A stretch of 64,000 nt of DNA from Acinetobacter terrestris (GCF_004331155.1 NZ_SJNZ01000001.1:124001-188000), one strand, 5' to 3'; shown: positions 17,417 to 27,114, counted from the stretch's first letter. Translations and numbers: made by a program. The notes: generated by a model from the sequence alone, not told the origin.

Positions 17417-18757
17417 ATGGAACAAATGCGTTGGTTAGAATTACTTTCAACAGTTCGTATTGGTAGCAAAAAGCAAAGTACAGAACAGGCACGTAGCCCC
17501 TTTCATAAAGATTATGACCGCATTATTTTCTCACAAAGTTTTCGCCAGCTAAACCGTAAAACCCAGGTTCATCCGCTGACACAGCATGACGGTATTCATA
17601 CCCGTTTGACCCATTCACTGGAAGTGTCCTGTATTGGCCGTTCACTCGGCATGCTTGCGGCGGAAAAAATTAAAGATCAACTGCCAGTGTGGATTTCCCC
17701 TGCCGATGTCGGGGCGATCATTCAGGCAGCCTGCCTTGCCCATGATATTGGCAATCCACCTTTTGGACATGCCGGTGAATATGCCATTCGCGAATGGTTT
17801 GATGATGCTTCACATGGCAACTTTTTAGCAAAGCTCTCGCCTGAAGAACAAGCCGATGTACGCCAGTTTGAAGGCAATGCCCAAGGTTTACGCTTACTGA
17901 CCAAAATTGACTATCATCCCAATGATGGCGGCATGCGTCTAACTTACGCAACATTAGGGGCTTACTTAAAGTACCCATGGCTGTCTAAAACCATTGCCTC
18001 GCAAGGTGACCGCCCTGCCAGTCAACGGGCAAAGTTTGGGTGTTATCAATCCGAAAAAGAGATTTTGAAGCAGATTGCAGAGCAGCTTGGTTTAATCCAA
18101 CTGGGTGAATATCACTATTGCCGTCACCCACTGACCTATTTACTGGAAGCGGCAGATGACATTTGCTATGCGCTGATTGACCTGGAAGATGGCATTATTT
18201 TAAACATGCTGTCTTATGAAGAAGTGGAACCGATTTTCCTTGACCTGATTGCGGATTATGGAACACCTCAAGAACTTTCCATGGAAACCACCACCTGGCA
18301 GCAAAAAATTGCCGCTTTACGTGGTCGGGTAATGAAACGTCTGGTGGATGAAGTGACCACAGCTTTTGCCAAACATCACTATGAGATTTTGTCTGGGCAA
18401 CTCAAAGGCAGCTTGTTGCAATATTGCTCCCAAGATATTGAACGCGGTATTAACCGGGCGAAGAACCTGGCGCGTGACAAAATTTTTGAACATCCGCAAA
18501 AAGCTGGACTCGAGATTATTGCCCATCAAAGTCTGCAAAATATTTTAGATGCCTTTATTCCCTTAACCACGCCGCATAAGACTTTAAGTTTTAAGGAACA
18601 GCGCTTGATGTCGATGCTGCAACGTGCCGGGGTCAATTTTGAAAGTAATCACTATGAAAATATTATGCAAGTCTTGGACATTATTTCTAAATTTTCAGAC
18701 CATCAGGCCTACAACCTGTCGCAAGAATTGCAAGGTAATAAAGCTGGTTTAATCTAA
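17417..18757 (+). CDS. dgt: dGTPase-like HD-domain triphosphohydrolase
   Basis: Hydrolyses dGTP (and in some members other dNTPs) to the deoxynucleoside and tripolyphosphate, controlling dNTP pools. In this 446-aa protein the HD metal-binding motif is visible as THSLEVSCIGRSL and CLAHDIGNPPFGHAGE, preceded by FRQLNRKTQVHPL. The length fits the family. The start at 17417 gives MEQMRWLELLS; the second ATG at 17426 is an alternative. It lies upstream of ruvA with a 122-bp gap. Confidence 0.9.
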   Translation: MEQMRWLELLSTVRIGSKKQSTEQARSPFHKDYDRIIFSQSFRQLNRKTQVHPLTQHDGIHTRLTHSLEVSCIGRSLGMLAAEKIKDQLPVWISPADVGAIIQAACLAHDIGNPPFGHAGEYAIREWFDDASHGNFLAKLSPEEQADVRQFEGNAQGLRLLTKIDYHPNDGGMRLTYATLGAYLKYPWLSKTIASQGDRPASQRAKFGCYQSEKEILKQIAEQLGLIQLGEYHYCRHPLTYLLEAADDICYALIDLEDGIILNMLSYEEVEPIFLDLIADYGTPQELSMETTTWQQKIAALRGRVMKRLVDEVTTAFAKHHYEILSGQLKGSLLQYCSQDIERGINRAKNLARDKIFEHPQKAGLEIIAHQSLQNILDAFIPLTTPHKTLSFKEQRLMSMLQRAGVNFESNHYENIMQVLDIISKFSDHQAYNLSQELQGNKAGLI

Positions 18758-18879
18758 AGATTTCGCAGATATTTTGACCAGAATTTTTGTGAAATTTAAA
18801 TAAATATGCGTGCGCATTTTGCCTTTCCTGCAAATGCTCACTACTATGCAAGCAACGATAGATAAGTGAAAAAATCAAA

Positions 18880-19482
18880 ATGATTGGATGTCTCATTGGT
18901 GAAGTGTTTGCTTTGGAAGCACCGACAGTACTATTAAATGTAAATGGCGTGGGCTATGAAGTGGATACACCGCTTTCTACATTTTGCCAATTGCAAAAAG
19001 GGCAAAAAGTGACTTTATGGACGCATTTAACCGTGCGTGAAGATGCTCAATTGCTTTACGGCTTTTTAGATGCACAAGAAAAAACCATTTTCCGTACCTT
19101 GCTTAAAGTAAATGGCGTTGGTCCTAAAATGGCGCTCGGTATTTTATCGACTTTAAGTATCGATTTACTGATTCATACCGTTGAAAATGAAGACCTCAAT
19201 ACACTGGTTAAAGTTCCGGGTGTGGGTAAAAAGACCGCTGAACGCTTGATGATTGAACTTCGTGATCGCTTTAAAGCCATGTCTTCAGGCAATGTGCCGA
19301 CCAATTCAACAGCGCCACAAATTCAGTTTATGGGTAATTCGGCTGTTGCTGAAGCGGAAGCGGCTTTACAATCACTGGGTTATAAACCGGCTGAAGCTCA
19401 AAAACTGATTAATGCCGTGAAAGGTGATTACACCGAAGCCGGTGATATTATCCGTGCAGCATTAAAATCGATGAATAAATAA
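18880..19482 (+). CDS. ruvA: Holliday junction branch migration protein RuvA
   Basis: Binds Holliday junctions as a tetramer and loads RuvB. The 200-aa protein shows the N-terminal OB domain (MIGCLIGEVF..., LLNVNGVGYEVDTP), two helix-hairpin-helix motifs (LKVNGVGPKMALGIL, LVKVPGVGKKTAERLM) and a C-terminal RuvB-contact domain (AEAALQSLGYKPAEAQKLI). ruvB follows after 253 bp, an unusually wide gap that contains a repeat element. Confidence 0.97.
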   Translation: MIGCLIGEVFALEAPTVLLNVNGVGYEVDTPLSTFCQLQKGQKVTLWTHLTVREDAQLLYGFLDAQEKTIFRTLLKVNGVGPKMALGILSTLSIDLLIHTVENEDLNTLVKVPGVGKKTAERLMIELRDRFKAMSSGNVPTNSTAPQIQFMGNSAVAEAEAALQSLGYKPAEAQKLINAVKGDYTEAGDIIRAALKSMNK

Positions 19483-19516
19483 TTTTTAGTTAATTAATTA
19501 ACTCATTCAGATTTCA

Positions 19517-19660
19517 GATACACGTTTGGCGACATGGATGTTGTCTAGTCAGATTAGGATATAGGGATATATCCTCAAGCCAACAAAAGATTTTTGTTAC
19601 CTTGCGCAGTATATATACTGCTCATCTTTCAAAAGTAAATACCGCCTACGCAAAGGCAAA
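19517..19660 (+). repeat. Palindromic intergenic repeat, copy C, between ruvA and ruvB
   Basis: The order is GATACACGT, hairpin GCGACATGGATGTTGT, hairpin AGGATATAGGGATATATCCT, then AACAAAAGATTTTTGTTACC and, further on, CAAAAGTAA. It is the most complete of three related copies in the window; the others start at about 5200 and 12480. The two palindromes with a central GG are the shared hallmark. Outer limits are estimates. Confidence 0.6.
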
Positions 19661-19735
19661 ACGAGTCCGAGAGATTTTTTGAGGCTGTGAATTCATCCAG
19701 CTCAAATCAACCATGTAGGGATAGATTCAATAAAT

Positions 19736-20743
19736 ATGCAAGACCGTCTCATCAGTGGTTCTGAAAAACCCGAAGATCATTTTGATCGTGCCATTCGCCC
19801 CACTTCACTGGATGACTATGTTGGTCAGCCGGTGGTACGTGAGCAAATGGAAATCTTTATTGGCGCAGCACGTGGTCGTGGTGAAGCACTTGACCATACC
19901 TTAATTTTTGGCCCACCGGGTTTGGGTAAAACCACGCTTGCCAATATTATCGCGCGGGAAATGGGCGGTAATTTAAAATCGACTTCTGGCCCAGTACTGG
20001 AACGTGCCGGCGATTTGGCTGCCATGCTGACCAATCTGGAAGAAGGTGACGTTTTATTTATTGATGAAATCCATCGTCTTTCTCCAGTGATTGAAGAAAT
20101 TTTATATCCTGCAATGGAAGATTACCAACTTGATATCATGATTGGTGAGGGACCGGGTGCACGTTCGATTAAACTGGATTTACCACCGTTTACTTTAGTG
20201 GCTGCAACAACTCGTGCAGGCTTACTCACCTCTCCACTGCGTGACCGTTTTGGTATTGTGCAGCGTTTAGAATTTTATTCGGTTGAGGATTTAACCCATA
20301 TTGTGACGCGTTCAGCATCGTTAATGGATGTTCCCATGACTGGTGATGGCGCTAAAGAAATTGCCCGTCGTGCGCGTGGTACACCGCGTATTGCCAACCG
20401 TTTACTGCGTCGTGTGCGTGACTATGCACAAGTCAAAGGCAACGGTGAAGTCAATCAGGATATGGCGCAACGTGCGCTGGATATGTTGAAAGTCGATAAA
20501 GATGGTTTAGACACTTTAGACCGTCGTTATTTAAGCATGTTGCTTGAGCGTTTTGATGGCGGTCCTGCCGGTGTGGAAGCTTTGGCTGCTGCAATGGCTG
20601 AAGATTCAGGCACATTGGAAGATGTAATTGAACCATATTTGATTCAGCAAGGTTATGCGATGCGAACTGCTCGAGGACGTATTGCCACCAATATGGCATA
20701 TTTGCAGTTTGGGATGACACCGCCTGAGCCGAAGGATAAATGA
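19736..20743 (+). CDS. ruvB: Holliday junction DNA helicase RuvB
   Basis: AAA+ motor that drives branch migration with RuvA. The 335-aa protein has Walker [12 protein letters not shown], Walker B LFIDEIHR, sensor 1 AATTRAG, an arginine-finger region TSPLRDRFG, and the C-terminal winged helix ([22 protein letters not shown]). It is separated from ruvA by 253 bp, so it may have its own promoter. Its stop codon is part of the terminator stem that follows. Confidence 0.97.
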   Translation: MQDRLISGSEKPEDHFDRAIRPTSLDDYVGQPVVREQMEIFIGAARGRGEALDHTLIFGPPGLGKTTLANIIAREMGGNLKSTSGPVLERAGDLAAMLTNLEEGDVLFIDEIHRLSPVIEEILYPAMEDYQLDIMIGEGPGARSIKLDLPPFTLVAATTRAGLLTSPLRDRFGIVQRLEFYSVEDLTHIVTRSASLMDVPMTGDGAKEIARRARGTPRIANRLLRRVRDYAQVKGNGEVNQDMAQRALDMLKVDKDGLDTLDRRYLSMLLERFDGGPAGVEALAAAMAEDSGTLEDVIEPYLIQQGYAMRTARGRIATNMAYLQFGMTPPEPKDK

Positions 20744-20777
20744 GAAAAGGGAGATTTATTCTCCCTTTTCTCATTTT
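20741..20777. terminator. Bidirectional terminator between ruvB and a leftward gene
   Basis: The 13-bp perfect stem TGAGAAAAGGGAG / CTCCCTTTTCTCA has a 7-nt loop. The left arm begins with the ruvB TGA stop, and the right side overlaps the stop region of the gene ending at 20771. Confidence 0.8.
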
Positions 20778-21505
20778 ACATTTTGATTGAGTAGCTTGAT
20801 TAAGCTAGCTTTCACAACATCTAACTCATTAGAAAAAGCAGCTATTCGATCATTTAACTGATCTTTATTTCCATCAAGCTGTATTCTAATTTTCCATAGT
20901 GAATCCATTAGCTCCTTCAGCTGTGTTTTGACTGTTTGATGATGTGAATTAGCTTCGCAGTCTAAAAACAATTCAATTTGCATATGGTAATATGCGACTT
21001 GGGATAAATAATTGATTAAACTTTCAATTAAATCCCCTCTTTCCATTCGTCCAATTTCTAAAGATACAACACTGTTAAACTTCATCAACAAAGCAAAATA
21101 TTCAGCAATGACGTTTCTAAATTTATCAATTTCTGAACTTCTATATAAAAACTGTAATTCTTGTTCCTTCAGCATTTTTTGGTTATTCAAAACTTTATCT
21201 GTTGTAATCCTATGCGTTTCAGCCGCTTGTTTAATATCCTCACTTACAGTTTTAAACGACATCTCTGTTAATTTAAAACTTTTGCGCCCATACCAGTAAG
21301 CTAACCAAGTCGCGAATAGACCTAAAATTACAGCAATTAAAACAGACAACCCAAAAGAGGAAATGGCTGTTTTATCTGTTGAAGCATTCAACTCCATTTG
21401 TGTTTTAGCGGGCTGTTGTAAAACAATCGTTTGTACATTTGGCTGTTGCGGTACAGTCCACGGAAGCTGAATTATTAACGCTTGTTTGCCTTCTTGTTGT
21501 GCCAT
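20771..21505 (-). CDS. Unrecognised membrane-anchored coiled-coil-like protein
   Basis: 244 aa from the ATG at 21505 (the frame also opens at a TTG 9 nt upstream). The N-terminal 45 residues are glutamine/proline rich and probably disordered. One transmembrane segment follows at about residues 48-70 (SFGLSVLIAVILGLFATWLAYW), then a long helical, charged region to the end. The topology resembles stator or sensor-like anchored proteins, but no family is recognised. It is AT-rich and convergent with ruvB. A possible accessory gene. Confidence 0.65.
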   Translation of the reverse strand: MAQQEGKQALIIQLPWTVPQQPNVQTIVLQQPAKTQMELNASTDKTAISSFGLSVLIAVILGLFATWLAYWYGRKSFKLTEMSFKTVSEDIKQAAETHRITTDKVLNNQKMLKEQELQFLYRSSEIDKFRNVIAEYFALLMKFNSVVSLEIGRMERGDLIESLINYLSQVAYYHMQIELFLDCEANSHHQTVKTQLKELMDSLWKIRIQLDGNKDQLNDRIAAFSNELDVVKASLIKLLNQNVK

Positions 21506-21582
21506 CTTTCCCAACTTAGTTGTTAAATATGTGTTGGGGATATCTTAAAGGTTTTTTCTTTTAATTTTAATCAATTAGATAC

Positions 21583-22164
21583 TTATAAATTAGAGATAAC
21601 ACGTACCTCTTCCACTAACATCAACTCACACGCACCACCGCCTGTATCTTCACGGCTTATAGAACTACGCCAAGTCCATCCATCTGAAGACTTCACTTCC
21701 ACCAACTGTCCTTTTAAATAAATCAAATCATCTTGATCAATTTGAGCCAGTTGTTTGGCGATGGCTTTGGTTGCAGGAATCAAGTGCGTATTGGCACTTT
21801 GTGTTTCAATTTCACGTACTGGAATAGGTGGAGCATTTTCATAACGCCAATGATACCAACGGTTGCTTTGGCGAATCGATAACTGTTTATAAACCTCAGG
21901 ATCAGCCATTTTGTCCCATCCCAAAGCAAAATCGACAGGGCTAATTTCAGATTCACGCCCAAAGTTATAATTTTCTCTAGATAAAACCCGAAACTCTCCC
22001 GTATAAGGCTGCAAATTCGTCATGCTATAGCCATTAAACTGATGAATCCCCGCTGTGGTCTGATAATCAGCTGCATCTGAAATACCTTTATCCGGTTTCA
22101 GCCAATAATTCCACAGTGCAAAGCCAATGGCGAAAATAACTATATATTTAAAAAAGCGACTCAT
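21583..22164 (-). CDS. Unrecognised single-pass membrane protein
   Basis: 193 aa, with an N-terminal transmembrane anchor (FKYIVIFAIGFALWNYW, about residues 5-21) and a probable periplasmic domain. Conserved-looking features are YTGEFRVLSRENYNFG, DFALGWDKMADPE, RQSNRWYHWRYENAPP and DTGGGACELMLVEEV at the C-terminus. Proteins of this shape occur in many proteobacteria without known function. It precedes the membrane-anchored gene at 21505 by 77 bp on the same strand, so co-transcription is possible. Confidence 0.75.
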   Translation of the reverse strand: MSRFFKYIVIFAIGFALWNYWLKPDKGISDAADYQTTAGIHQFNGYSMTNLQPYTGEFRVLSRENYNFGRESEISPVDFALGWDKMADPEVYKQLSIRQSNRWYHWRYENAPPIPVREIETQSANTHLIPATKAIAKQLAQIDQDDLIYLKGQLVEVKSSDGWTWRSSISREDTGGGACELMLVEEVRVISNL

Positions 22165-22469
22165 CTAAATCTCGAATGTTTAGCTAGGCTGTAATAACTT
22201 AATAAATTGAATCGAATTAAATCTCTGGGACACAGATCCAAAAACTAACTCTTATAACAACCGCAACTTATTAGATGTTAATTTCAAAGTAAAATACATA
22301 AATTTACAAAGCAAAATTATAAATAAAAACCTTTTATTCCAATCACTAAAATAAAGCATACCTTAAAGGTATATTTAAGATACCTACAGGGTTTTGGTTA
22401 AATTTAAAACAATATGCAATTCTATAGAGTCACTTTAACTATTTCAAACTCTTAAGGTTCTCCCAAAAT
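22165..22469. other. AT-rich spacer before the M20 hydrolase gene
   Basis: About 300 bp between divergent genes. It is AT-rich with no recognised RNA, repeat or gene, and presumably carries promoters for both neighbours. Confidence 0.35.
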
Positions 22470-23825
22470 ATGAACATGTACAAGCAGATCTCCCTTTGTC
22501 TTCCCCTTATCCTTTGCAGCCAACTGAGCTTTGCAGACTGGATTGATGATTCCGTTAAAAATGTTGAAGCACATACTATTAAGCTTCGCCAACATATTCA
22601 TCAACATCCTGAACTTGGAAATATGGAATTCAAAACTTCTGAGCTGGTACAAAAAGAGTTAAAATCTTATGGCATTGAAGTACGTAAAGGCTATGCCAAG
22701 ACAGGTGTGATTGGGGTACTTAAAGGGGCAAAACCGGGTCCAGTGATGGCATTACGTGCAGATATGGATGCCCTGCCGATTGAAGAAAAAACTGGTCTTC
22801 CTTATGCCAGTAAAGCCAAAGCCATTTATCAAGGTGCAGAAACCCATGTCATGCACGGCTGTGGTCACGATGCCCATACAGCCATGTTACTGGGGGCTGC
22901 CAAAGCCTTAGCGGCGAATAAAGACAAAATTGCAGGTACTGTAGTCTTTGTATTCCAACCGGCTGAAGAAGGCGGTGCCGATATTGATAACTTTACCCAA
23001 GGTCATTTAATCGGTTCACGTAAAATGATTGCCGATGGCGCATTGAACAATCCAAAACCGGAAGTCATTTTCGGCATGCACGTGATGGCAGGCATGCCAA
23101 GCGGCAATATCCTGTATAAAGATGGCGCGATTCTGAACAGTGCCGATCATTTACGCATTCAGGTCAATGGCAAACAAGTCCATGGTTCTATGCCTTGGCT
23201 TGGTCGTGACCCCATCTATGCTTCTGCGCAAATGATTAACAACATGCAAAGTTTAGTCAGTCGTACTGCAGATTTAACTAAAGGCATGGGTGTGGTCAGT
23301 ATTGGCAGTATCCACGGCGGAACAACAGGTAATGTCATCCCCGATCAGGTCAATATGGTCGGCACCATTCGCTCCAACAGTGAAGATGTCCGCCAAGGCA
23401 TTTTGAAAACTTTACCGAAAATGGTCGAACATAATGCCGCAGCCAACGATGTCACGGCAAAAGTGGAAATTGCGCCATATGCGCCAGTCACCACCAATGA
23501 CAAAACCTTAACCCAGCTGATGCAACCCACGCTTGCCCAAGTCAATGGCGAAGATAAACTGCATGTTCTGGACAACAATGCCAGTGCCAGTGAGGACTTT
23601 GCCTATTATGGACAGCTCATGCCGTCCTTATTTGTCTTTTTGGGCGCAACGCCTGCCGATCAGGACATGACGAAAGCCGCACCTAACCATAACCCGTTAT
23701 TCATCGTCGATAATGCAACTTTAAAAACTGGGGTAGAAAGCCATGTGCGCTTCATCCTTGATTATCCAAAAGTTGCCGAACAGGTACAGTCAGACTGGAA
23801 AAAGATGCAAGCTGCGAAAAAATAA
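22470..23825 (+). CDS. Secreted M20-family amidohydrolase (hippurate hydrolase/carboxypeptidase type)
   Basis: A zinc-dependent amidohydrolase of 451 aa acting on N-acyl amino acids or small peptides. A signal peptide covers about residues 1-22 (ending QLSFA). Metal-binding motifs are HGCGHDAHTAMLLGAA and FQPAEEGGADID; the dimerisation domain contains HGSMPWLGRDPI, and a late region has SASEDFAYYGQLMP. Unlike typical cytoplasmic hippurate hydrolases it is exported. The substrate cannot be fixed from sequence. Monocistronic, with its own terminator. Confidence 0.85.
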   Translation: MNMYKQISLCLPLILCSQLSFADWIDDSVKNVEAHTIKLRQHIHQHPELGNMEFKTSELVQKELKSYGIEVRKGYAKTGVIGVLKGAKPGPVMALRADMDALPIEEKTGLPYASKAKAIYQGAETHVMHGCGHDAHTAMLLGAAKALAANKDKIAGTVVFVFQPAEEGGADIDNFTQGHLIGSRKMIADGALNNPKPEVIFGMHVMAGMPSGNILYKDGAILNSADHLRIQVNGKQVHGSMPWLGRDPIYASAQMINNMQSLVSRTADLTKGMGVVSIGSIHGGTTGNVIPDQVNMVGTIRSNSEDVRQGILKTLPKMVEHNAAANDVTAKVEIAPYAPVTTNDKTLTQLMQPTLAQVNGEDKLHVLDNNASASEDFAYYGQLMPSLFVFLGATPADQDMTKAAPNHNPLFIVDNATLKTGVESHVRFILDYPKVAEQVQSDWKKMQAAKK

Positions 23826-23836
23826 AGTACATTTTT

Positions 23837-23867
23837 AAAAGGTGAGCATCTTTTGCTCACCTTTTTT
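23837..23867 (+). terminator. Terminator after the M20 hydrolase gene
   Basis: AAAAGGTGAGCA-TCTT-TTGCTCACCTTTTTT hairpin 11 bp after the stop. Confidence 0.88.
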
Positions 23868-24068
23868 ATATCTAAAGGTTTTGTTGAGTAAATATAGAAT
23901 AGATTTCATTTGAAACCTTGTGCCATTGGACTAAAAACTCAAGCTGCTAAACTGCAACGCGTTACACAGCTTGACTCTTAGCGAAAAAAACGTCATTTTC
24001 ACAGATCTTTTAAGCCGCTAAAAGTACTGCTAAAACCATAAAACTGAATTGAAAAATGGGACACAATC

Positions 24069-24476
24069 ATGGCGAATAAATTCGAATTCAACATTCGTGT
24101 ATATATTGAAGACACTGATGCAGGCGGCATTGTCTATCACGCGAATCATATTCGTTTTATGGAACGTACTCGTACCGAATGGTTGCGCGCATCGGGTGTG
24201 GACCATTATTGGCACCAAAAAGATTACAACTTTGTGGTCCATAAAATTAACGTGAAATATTCACGCCCAATCTTGATGGATGACCTGATTACCGTGACTG
24301 CGAGTGTAGTTTCGTGTAAAGCGACATCATTTGTATTGCAACAAAATATTTATCGTGGTGAAATCATGCTTGCATCTGGCGAGGTCGAGTTGGCATGTAT
24401 AAGTGCAGAAATGAAACCTCGTAGACTTCCAGACGAAATTCGTGAACTAATTCTTAAAGAGTTAGAACAAGACTAA
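24069..24476 (+). CDS. ybgC: Tol-Pal-associated acyl-CoA thioesterase YbgC
   Basis: Hot-dog fold thioesterase of 135 aa, the usual first gene of tol-pal operons. The active-site region [20 protein letters not shown] carries the catalytic aspartate. It hydrolyses acyl-CoA/acyl-ACP in vitro; its role in envelope function is unsettled. tolQ starts 23 bp later on the same strand, which supports operon membership. Confidence 0.92.
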   Translation: MANKFEFNIRVYIEDTDAGGIVYHANHIRFMERTRTEWLRASGVDHYWHQKDYNFVVHKINVKYSRPILMDDLITVTASVVSCKATSFVLQQNIYRGEIMLASGEVELACISAEMKPRRLPDEIRELILKELEQD

Positions 24477-24499
24477 AAAATTTATTGGCACATGTAACT

Positions 24500-25198
24500 A
24501 TGGCAACAGAACTAGAATCATCTTTACACATATCAGATCTTATTTTACACGCAAGTCCCATCGTTCAACTGGTAATGCTCGTGCTCCTGCTCGCATCTTT
24601 ATACAGTTGGTATCTGATTGCCAAGTTACATATGAGTTATAAAAAAGCCCAGGCAGATGATGAACATTTTCAAAAAATCTTCTGGTCTGGCGCTGAACTC
24701 AATACGCTATACAACAATGCCCAGCTCAATTCCAAACGTACCGGTCTGGAAGATATCTTCTATCAAGGTATAGGCGAGTTTTTTAAACTGAAAAAATACC
24801 AGGCCCCGAATACGCAAACCATTGAAGGTACAGAACGTATTTTACGTGTCGGTTTAAGCCGTGACCAAGGTCTGCTTGAACAAGGCTTGGGCGCACTTGC
24901 CAGCATTGGTTCTGTCGCACCATATGTCGGTCTGTTCGGTACCGTTTGGGGCATTATGAATGCCTTTATTGGTCTGGCTGATGTTGATCAAGTGACTTTG
25001 GCCACCGTTGCTCCGGGTATTGCCGAAGCTCTGATTGCAACAGCGATTGGTCTGTTTGCTGCAATTCCTGCTGTATTGGCATTTAACCATTACACCGCCA
25101 AAGGTGAAACAGTCTATTCAGACCGTGCATTATTTGCTGAAGAAATGGTGGCGCTATTACAACGTCAAACTGTGAGCTCTGCACAGGAAAATGACTAA
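24500..25198 (+). CDS. tolQ: Tol-Pal system proton channel subunit TolQ
   Basis: Inner-membrane stator with TolR, using the proton motive force to energise TolA. The 232-aa product has three transmembrane segments: about residues 20-40, and the pair [20 protein letters not shown] and [20 protein letters not shown] typical of the ExbB/MotA/TolQ family. The ATG at 24500 fits known TolQ starts; an in-frame TTG 15 nt earlier is unlikely. The TAA stop overlaps the tolR ATG by one base, so they are translationally coupled. Confidence 0.95.
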   Translation: MATELESSLHISDLILHASPIVQLVMLVLLLASLYSWYLIAKLHMSYKKAQADDEHFQKIFWSGAELNTLYNNAQLNSKRTGLEDIFYQGIGEFFKLKKYQAPNTQTIEGTERILRVGLSRDQGLLEQGLGALASIGSVAPYVGLFGTVWGIMNAFIGLADVDQVTLATVAPGIAEALIATAIGLFAAIPAVLAFNHYTAKGETVYSDRALFAEEMVALLQRQTVSSAQEND

Positions 25199-25647
25199 TG
25201 GCAATTCAGCGTTCTGGACGCTTTGAGCGGGTCAAAAAACCACTAAAAAGTGAGATGAATGTCGTCCCTTATATTGACGTCATGCTGGTACTTTTGGTGA
25301 TTTTTATGGTCACAGCACCCATGATCACCAGTGGGATTAAAGTCGATTTACCTCAAGCCAATGGCAATCCCATCGAATCTAAAGATGCGCCTACAATCGT
25401 GACGCTGGATCAGGATGGTCTGTATTATCTGGAATATAAAGGTCAAAGAACTGGTCCTGTTGATCTGGCTCAGTTGACGAGTCTTTTAGTGGAGGCACAA
25501 ACAAAAGCCAAGGATGACAATAAGGAACTGAATGTTGTCATTAGTGGCCATACCACACGTCCTTATGGAGATGTCATGGCTTTAATGTCTGGTCTTCAAG
25601 ATGCTGGTTTAACACAAGTTAGCTTACTCACTAAGCCTTTAGAATAA
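25198..25647 (+). CDS. tolR: Tol-Pal system protein TolR
   Basis: Single-pass partner of TolQ (149 aa). The transmembrane segment contains the essential aspartate in VVPYIDVMLVLLVIFMVTAP, with a periplasmic domain afterwards (VVISGHTTRPYGDVMALMSG). It overlaps tolQ by one base, and tolA follows 3 bp later. Confidence 0.95.
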   Translation: MAIQRSGRFERVKKPLKSEMNVVPYIDVMLVLLVIFMVTAPMITSGIKVDLPQANGNPIESKDAPTIVTLDQDGLYYLEYKGQRTGPVDLAQLTSLLVEAQTKAKDDNKELNVVISGHTTRPYGDVMALMSGLQDAGLTQVSLLTKPLE

Positions 25648-25650
25648 AGT

Positions 25651-26910
25651 ATGAAAGATTTGAAAAAGCCACAATCCAAAGAAAAAACAATTGCACTTGG
25701 ATTTACCCTCGGGATCCATGCTGTGGCAATCACTGGCTTACTTTTTTTGGGCATGAGTAAACCTGTCGAACCGCCTAAACAAATTAAAATGGTTTTGGTC
25801 ACGCCTGAGGATTTGCTCCCTCCCGATCCTGTGCCTTTAGAACAGACAGACTCGACTGAAACGGCACATGAAAAGGTTGCGGAACAAGTTCAGCAAACGG
25901 CAAAACCGAGTGTTGAACCTGCACCTGTTATTCCAGTTACGCAGCCTAGCCCTCCTACTCCAGCACCAGCACCAGCACCAGCACCAGCACCAGCAAAGCC
26001 TGATGCAAATAAAGATGCACAGGAAGCTAAAGCTGCTGCTGAAGCAGTGCAAAAAGCGGAACAGCGAGCTGCCGAAAACGCAAAAATTGCTGCAGCAAAC
26101 AAGTTAAAAGCTCAAGCTGATGCTCAAGCCAAGGCAAAAGCCGATGCTGCTGAAAAAGCCCGAGCTGATAGCGCTGCTAAAGCTAACGCGGCTGAAAAAG
26201 CGAAAGCCGACGCTGCTGCGAGGGCCAAAGCTGATGCAGTGAATAAAGCCAAATCCGACGCAGCGAATAAAGCTAAAGCCGACGCTGCAAATAAAGCTAA
26301 AGCCGATGCTGCAAATAAAGCTAAAGCCGACGCTGCAAATAAAGCTAAAGCCGATGCAGCCAATAAAGCCAAAGCCGATGCTGCAAATAAAGCTAAAGCC
26401 GATGCAGCCAATAAAGCCAAAGCCGATGCTGCAAATAAAGCCAAAGCCGACGCTGCAAATAAAGCCAAAGCCGACGCTGCAAATAAAGCCAAAGCCGACG
26501 CTGCAAATAAAGCCAAAGCCGACGCTGCAAATAAAGCCAAAGCCGATGCAGAAGCCCGTGAACGTGCTGCCGAGGAAGCCAAAGCATCAGCTGCAAAACA
26601 AGCCGCTGAAGAAGCTGCGACTAAAAAAGCGGAAGCAAAGAAAATTGCCTCAACTGCAAAACGTGACTTTGAAAATAAAGTTAGACGTGCGTGGGATATT
26701 CCAAGCGGCTCATCCGGTCAGAAAGCCACTGCCCGTGTGACCTTAAGTGACAGTGGTACAGTGCAATCGGTTATTGTCAATTCAAGTGATCCGGACATGA
26801 AAGCAAGTGTAGAAGCTGCGGTACGTGCAGCAGCGCCTTACCCTATGCCTTCCGATCCAGATGCACGACGAGAAGCAAGAACATTCACTTCAAGCTTTAC
26901 TGCGAAATAA
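25651..26910 (+). CDS. tolA: Cell envelope integrity protein TolA
   Basis: Links the TolQR motor to TolB/Pal at the outer membrane. The 419-aa protein has an N-terminal transmembrane helix (about residues 14-34), a proline-rich part with alternating PA, a long alanine/lysine-rich helical domain II, and domain III from about residue 335 (RDFENKVRRAWDIPSG... ARVTLSDSGTVQSV). Domain II includes 13 copies of an 8-residue unit KADAANKA encoded by a 24-bp repeat. Copy number may vary among strains; a change by whole units keeps the frame. Confidence 0.94.
   Translation: MKDLKKPQSKEKTIALGFTLGIHAVAITGLLFLGMSKPVEPPKQIKMVLVTPEDLLPPDPVPLEQTDSTETAHEKVAEQVQQTAKPSVEPAPVIPVTQPSPPTPAPAPAPAPAPAKPDANKDAQEAKAAAEAVQKAEQRAAENAKIAAANKLKAQADAQAKAKADAAEKARADSAAKANAAEKAKADAAARAKADAVNKAKSDAANKAKADAANKAKADAANKAKADAANKAKADAANKAKADAANKAKADAANKAKADAANKAKADAANKAKADAANKAKADAANKAKADAANKAKADAEARERAAEEAKASAAKQAAEEAATKKAEAKKIASTAKRDFENKVRRAWDIPSGSSGQKATARVTLSDSGTVQSVIVNSSDPDMKASVEAAVRAAAPYPMPSDPDARREARTFTSSFTAK
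26233..26544 (+). repeat. 13 tandem copies of a 24-bp unit inside tolA
   Basis: The unit is GAYGCWGCMAATAAAGCYAAAGCC, encoding DAANKAKA. The last units from about 26425 onward are nearly identical to each other, while the first two are more diverged. The pattern suggests recent expansion at the 3' side by slippage or unequal recombination. Confidence 0.93.
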
Positions 26911-26913
26911 AAT

Positions 26914-26951
26914 AAAAAGCCACATCAAATTTAATTGATGTGGCTTTTTTG
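26914..26951 (+). terminator. Terminator between tolA and tolB
   Basis: AAAAAGCCACATCAA / TTGATGTGGCTTTTTT stem with a 6-nt loop right after tolA. It implies that tolB-pal have their own promoter or depend on read-through. Confidence 0.88.
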
Positions 26952-27114
26952 ACATATGAATTCAAATGTTGCTAAAAATAGATAATATTTTATTCACTTT
27001 TCACAGTCTTATAACAGTTTAGTCATCATGATGTACTTCCAATAAAGCAAAATCATGCCATTATGTGACACAACCGAATTCACAATAATTTACATTTTTT
27101 AGAGTACCTAGCGG

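Noticed and set aside
26233..26544. Regular 24-bp repeats considered as a CRISPR array
   Set aside because: Units abut directly with no spacers and encode the TolA helical domain.
26124..26582. Long open frame of about 150 aa on the minus strand across tolA, rich in alanine, leucine and phenylalanine
   Set aside because: It is only the reverse reading of the 24-bp tolA repeat, which stays open in several frames; tolA itself is certain.
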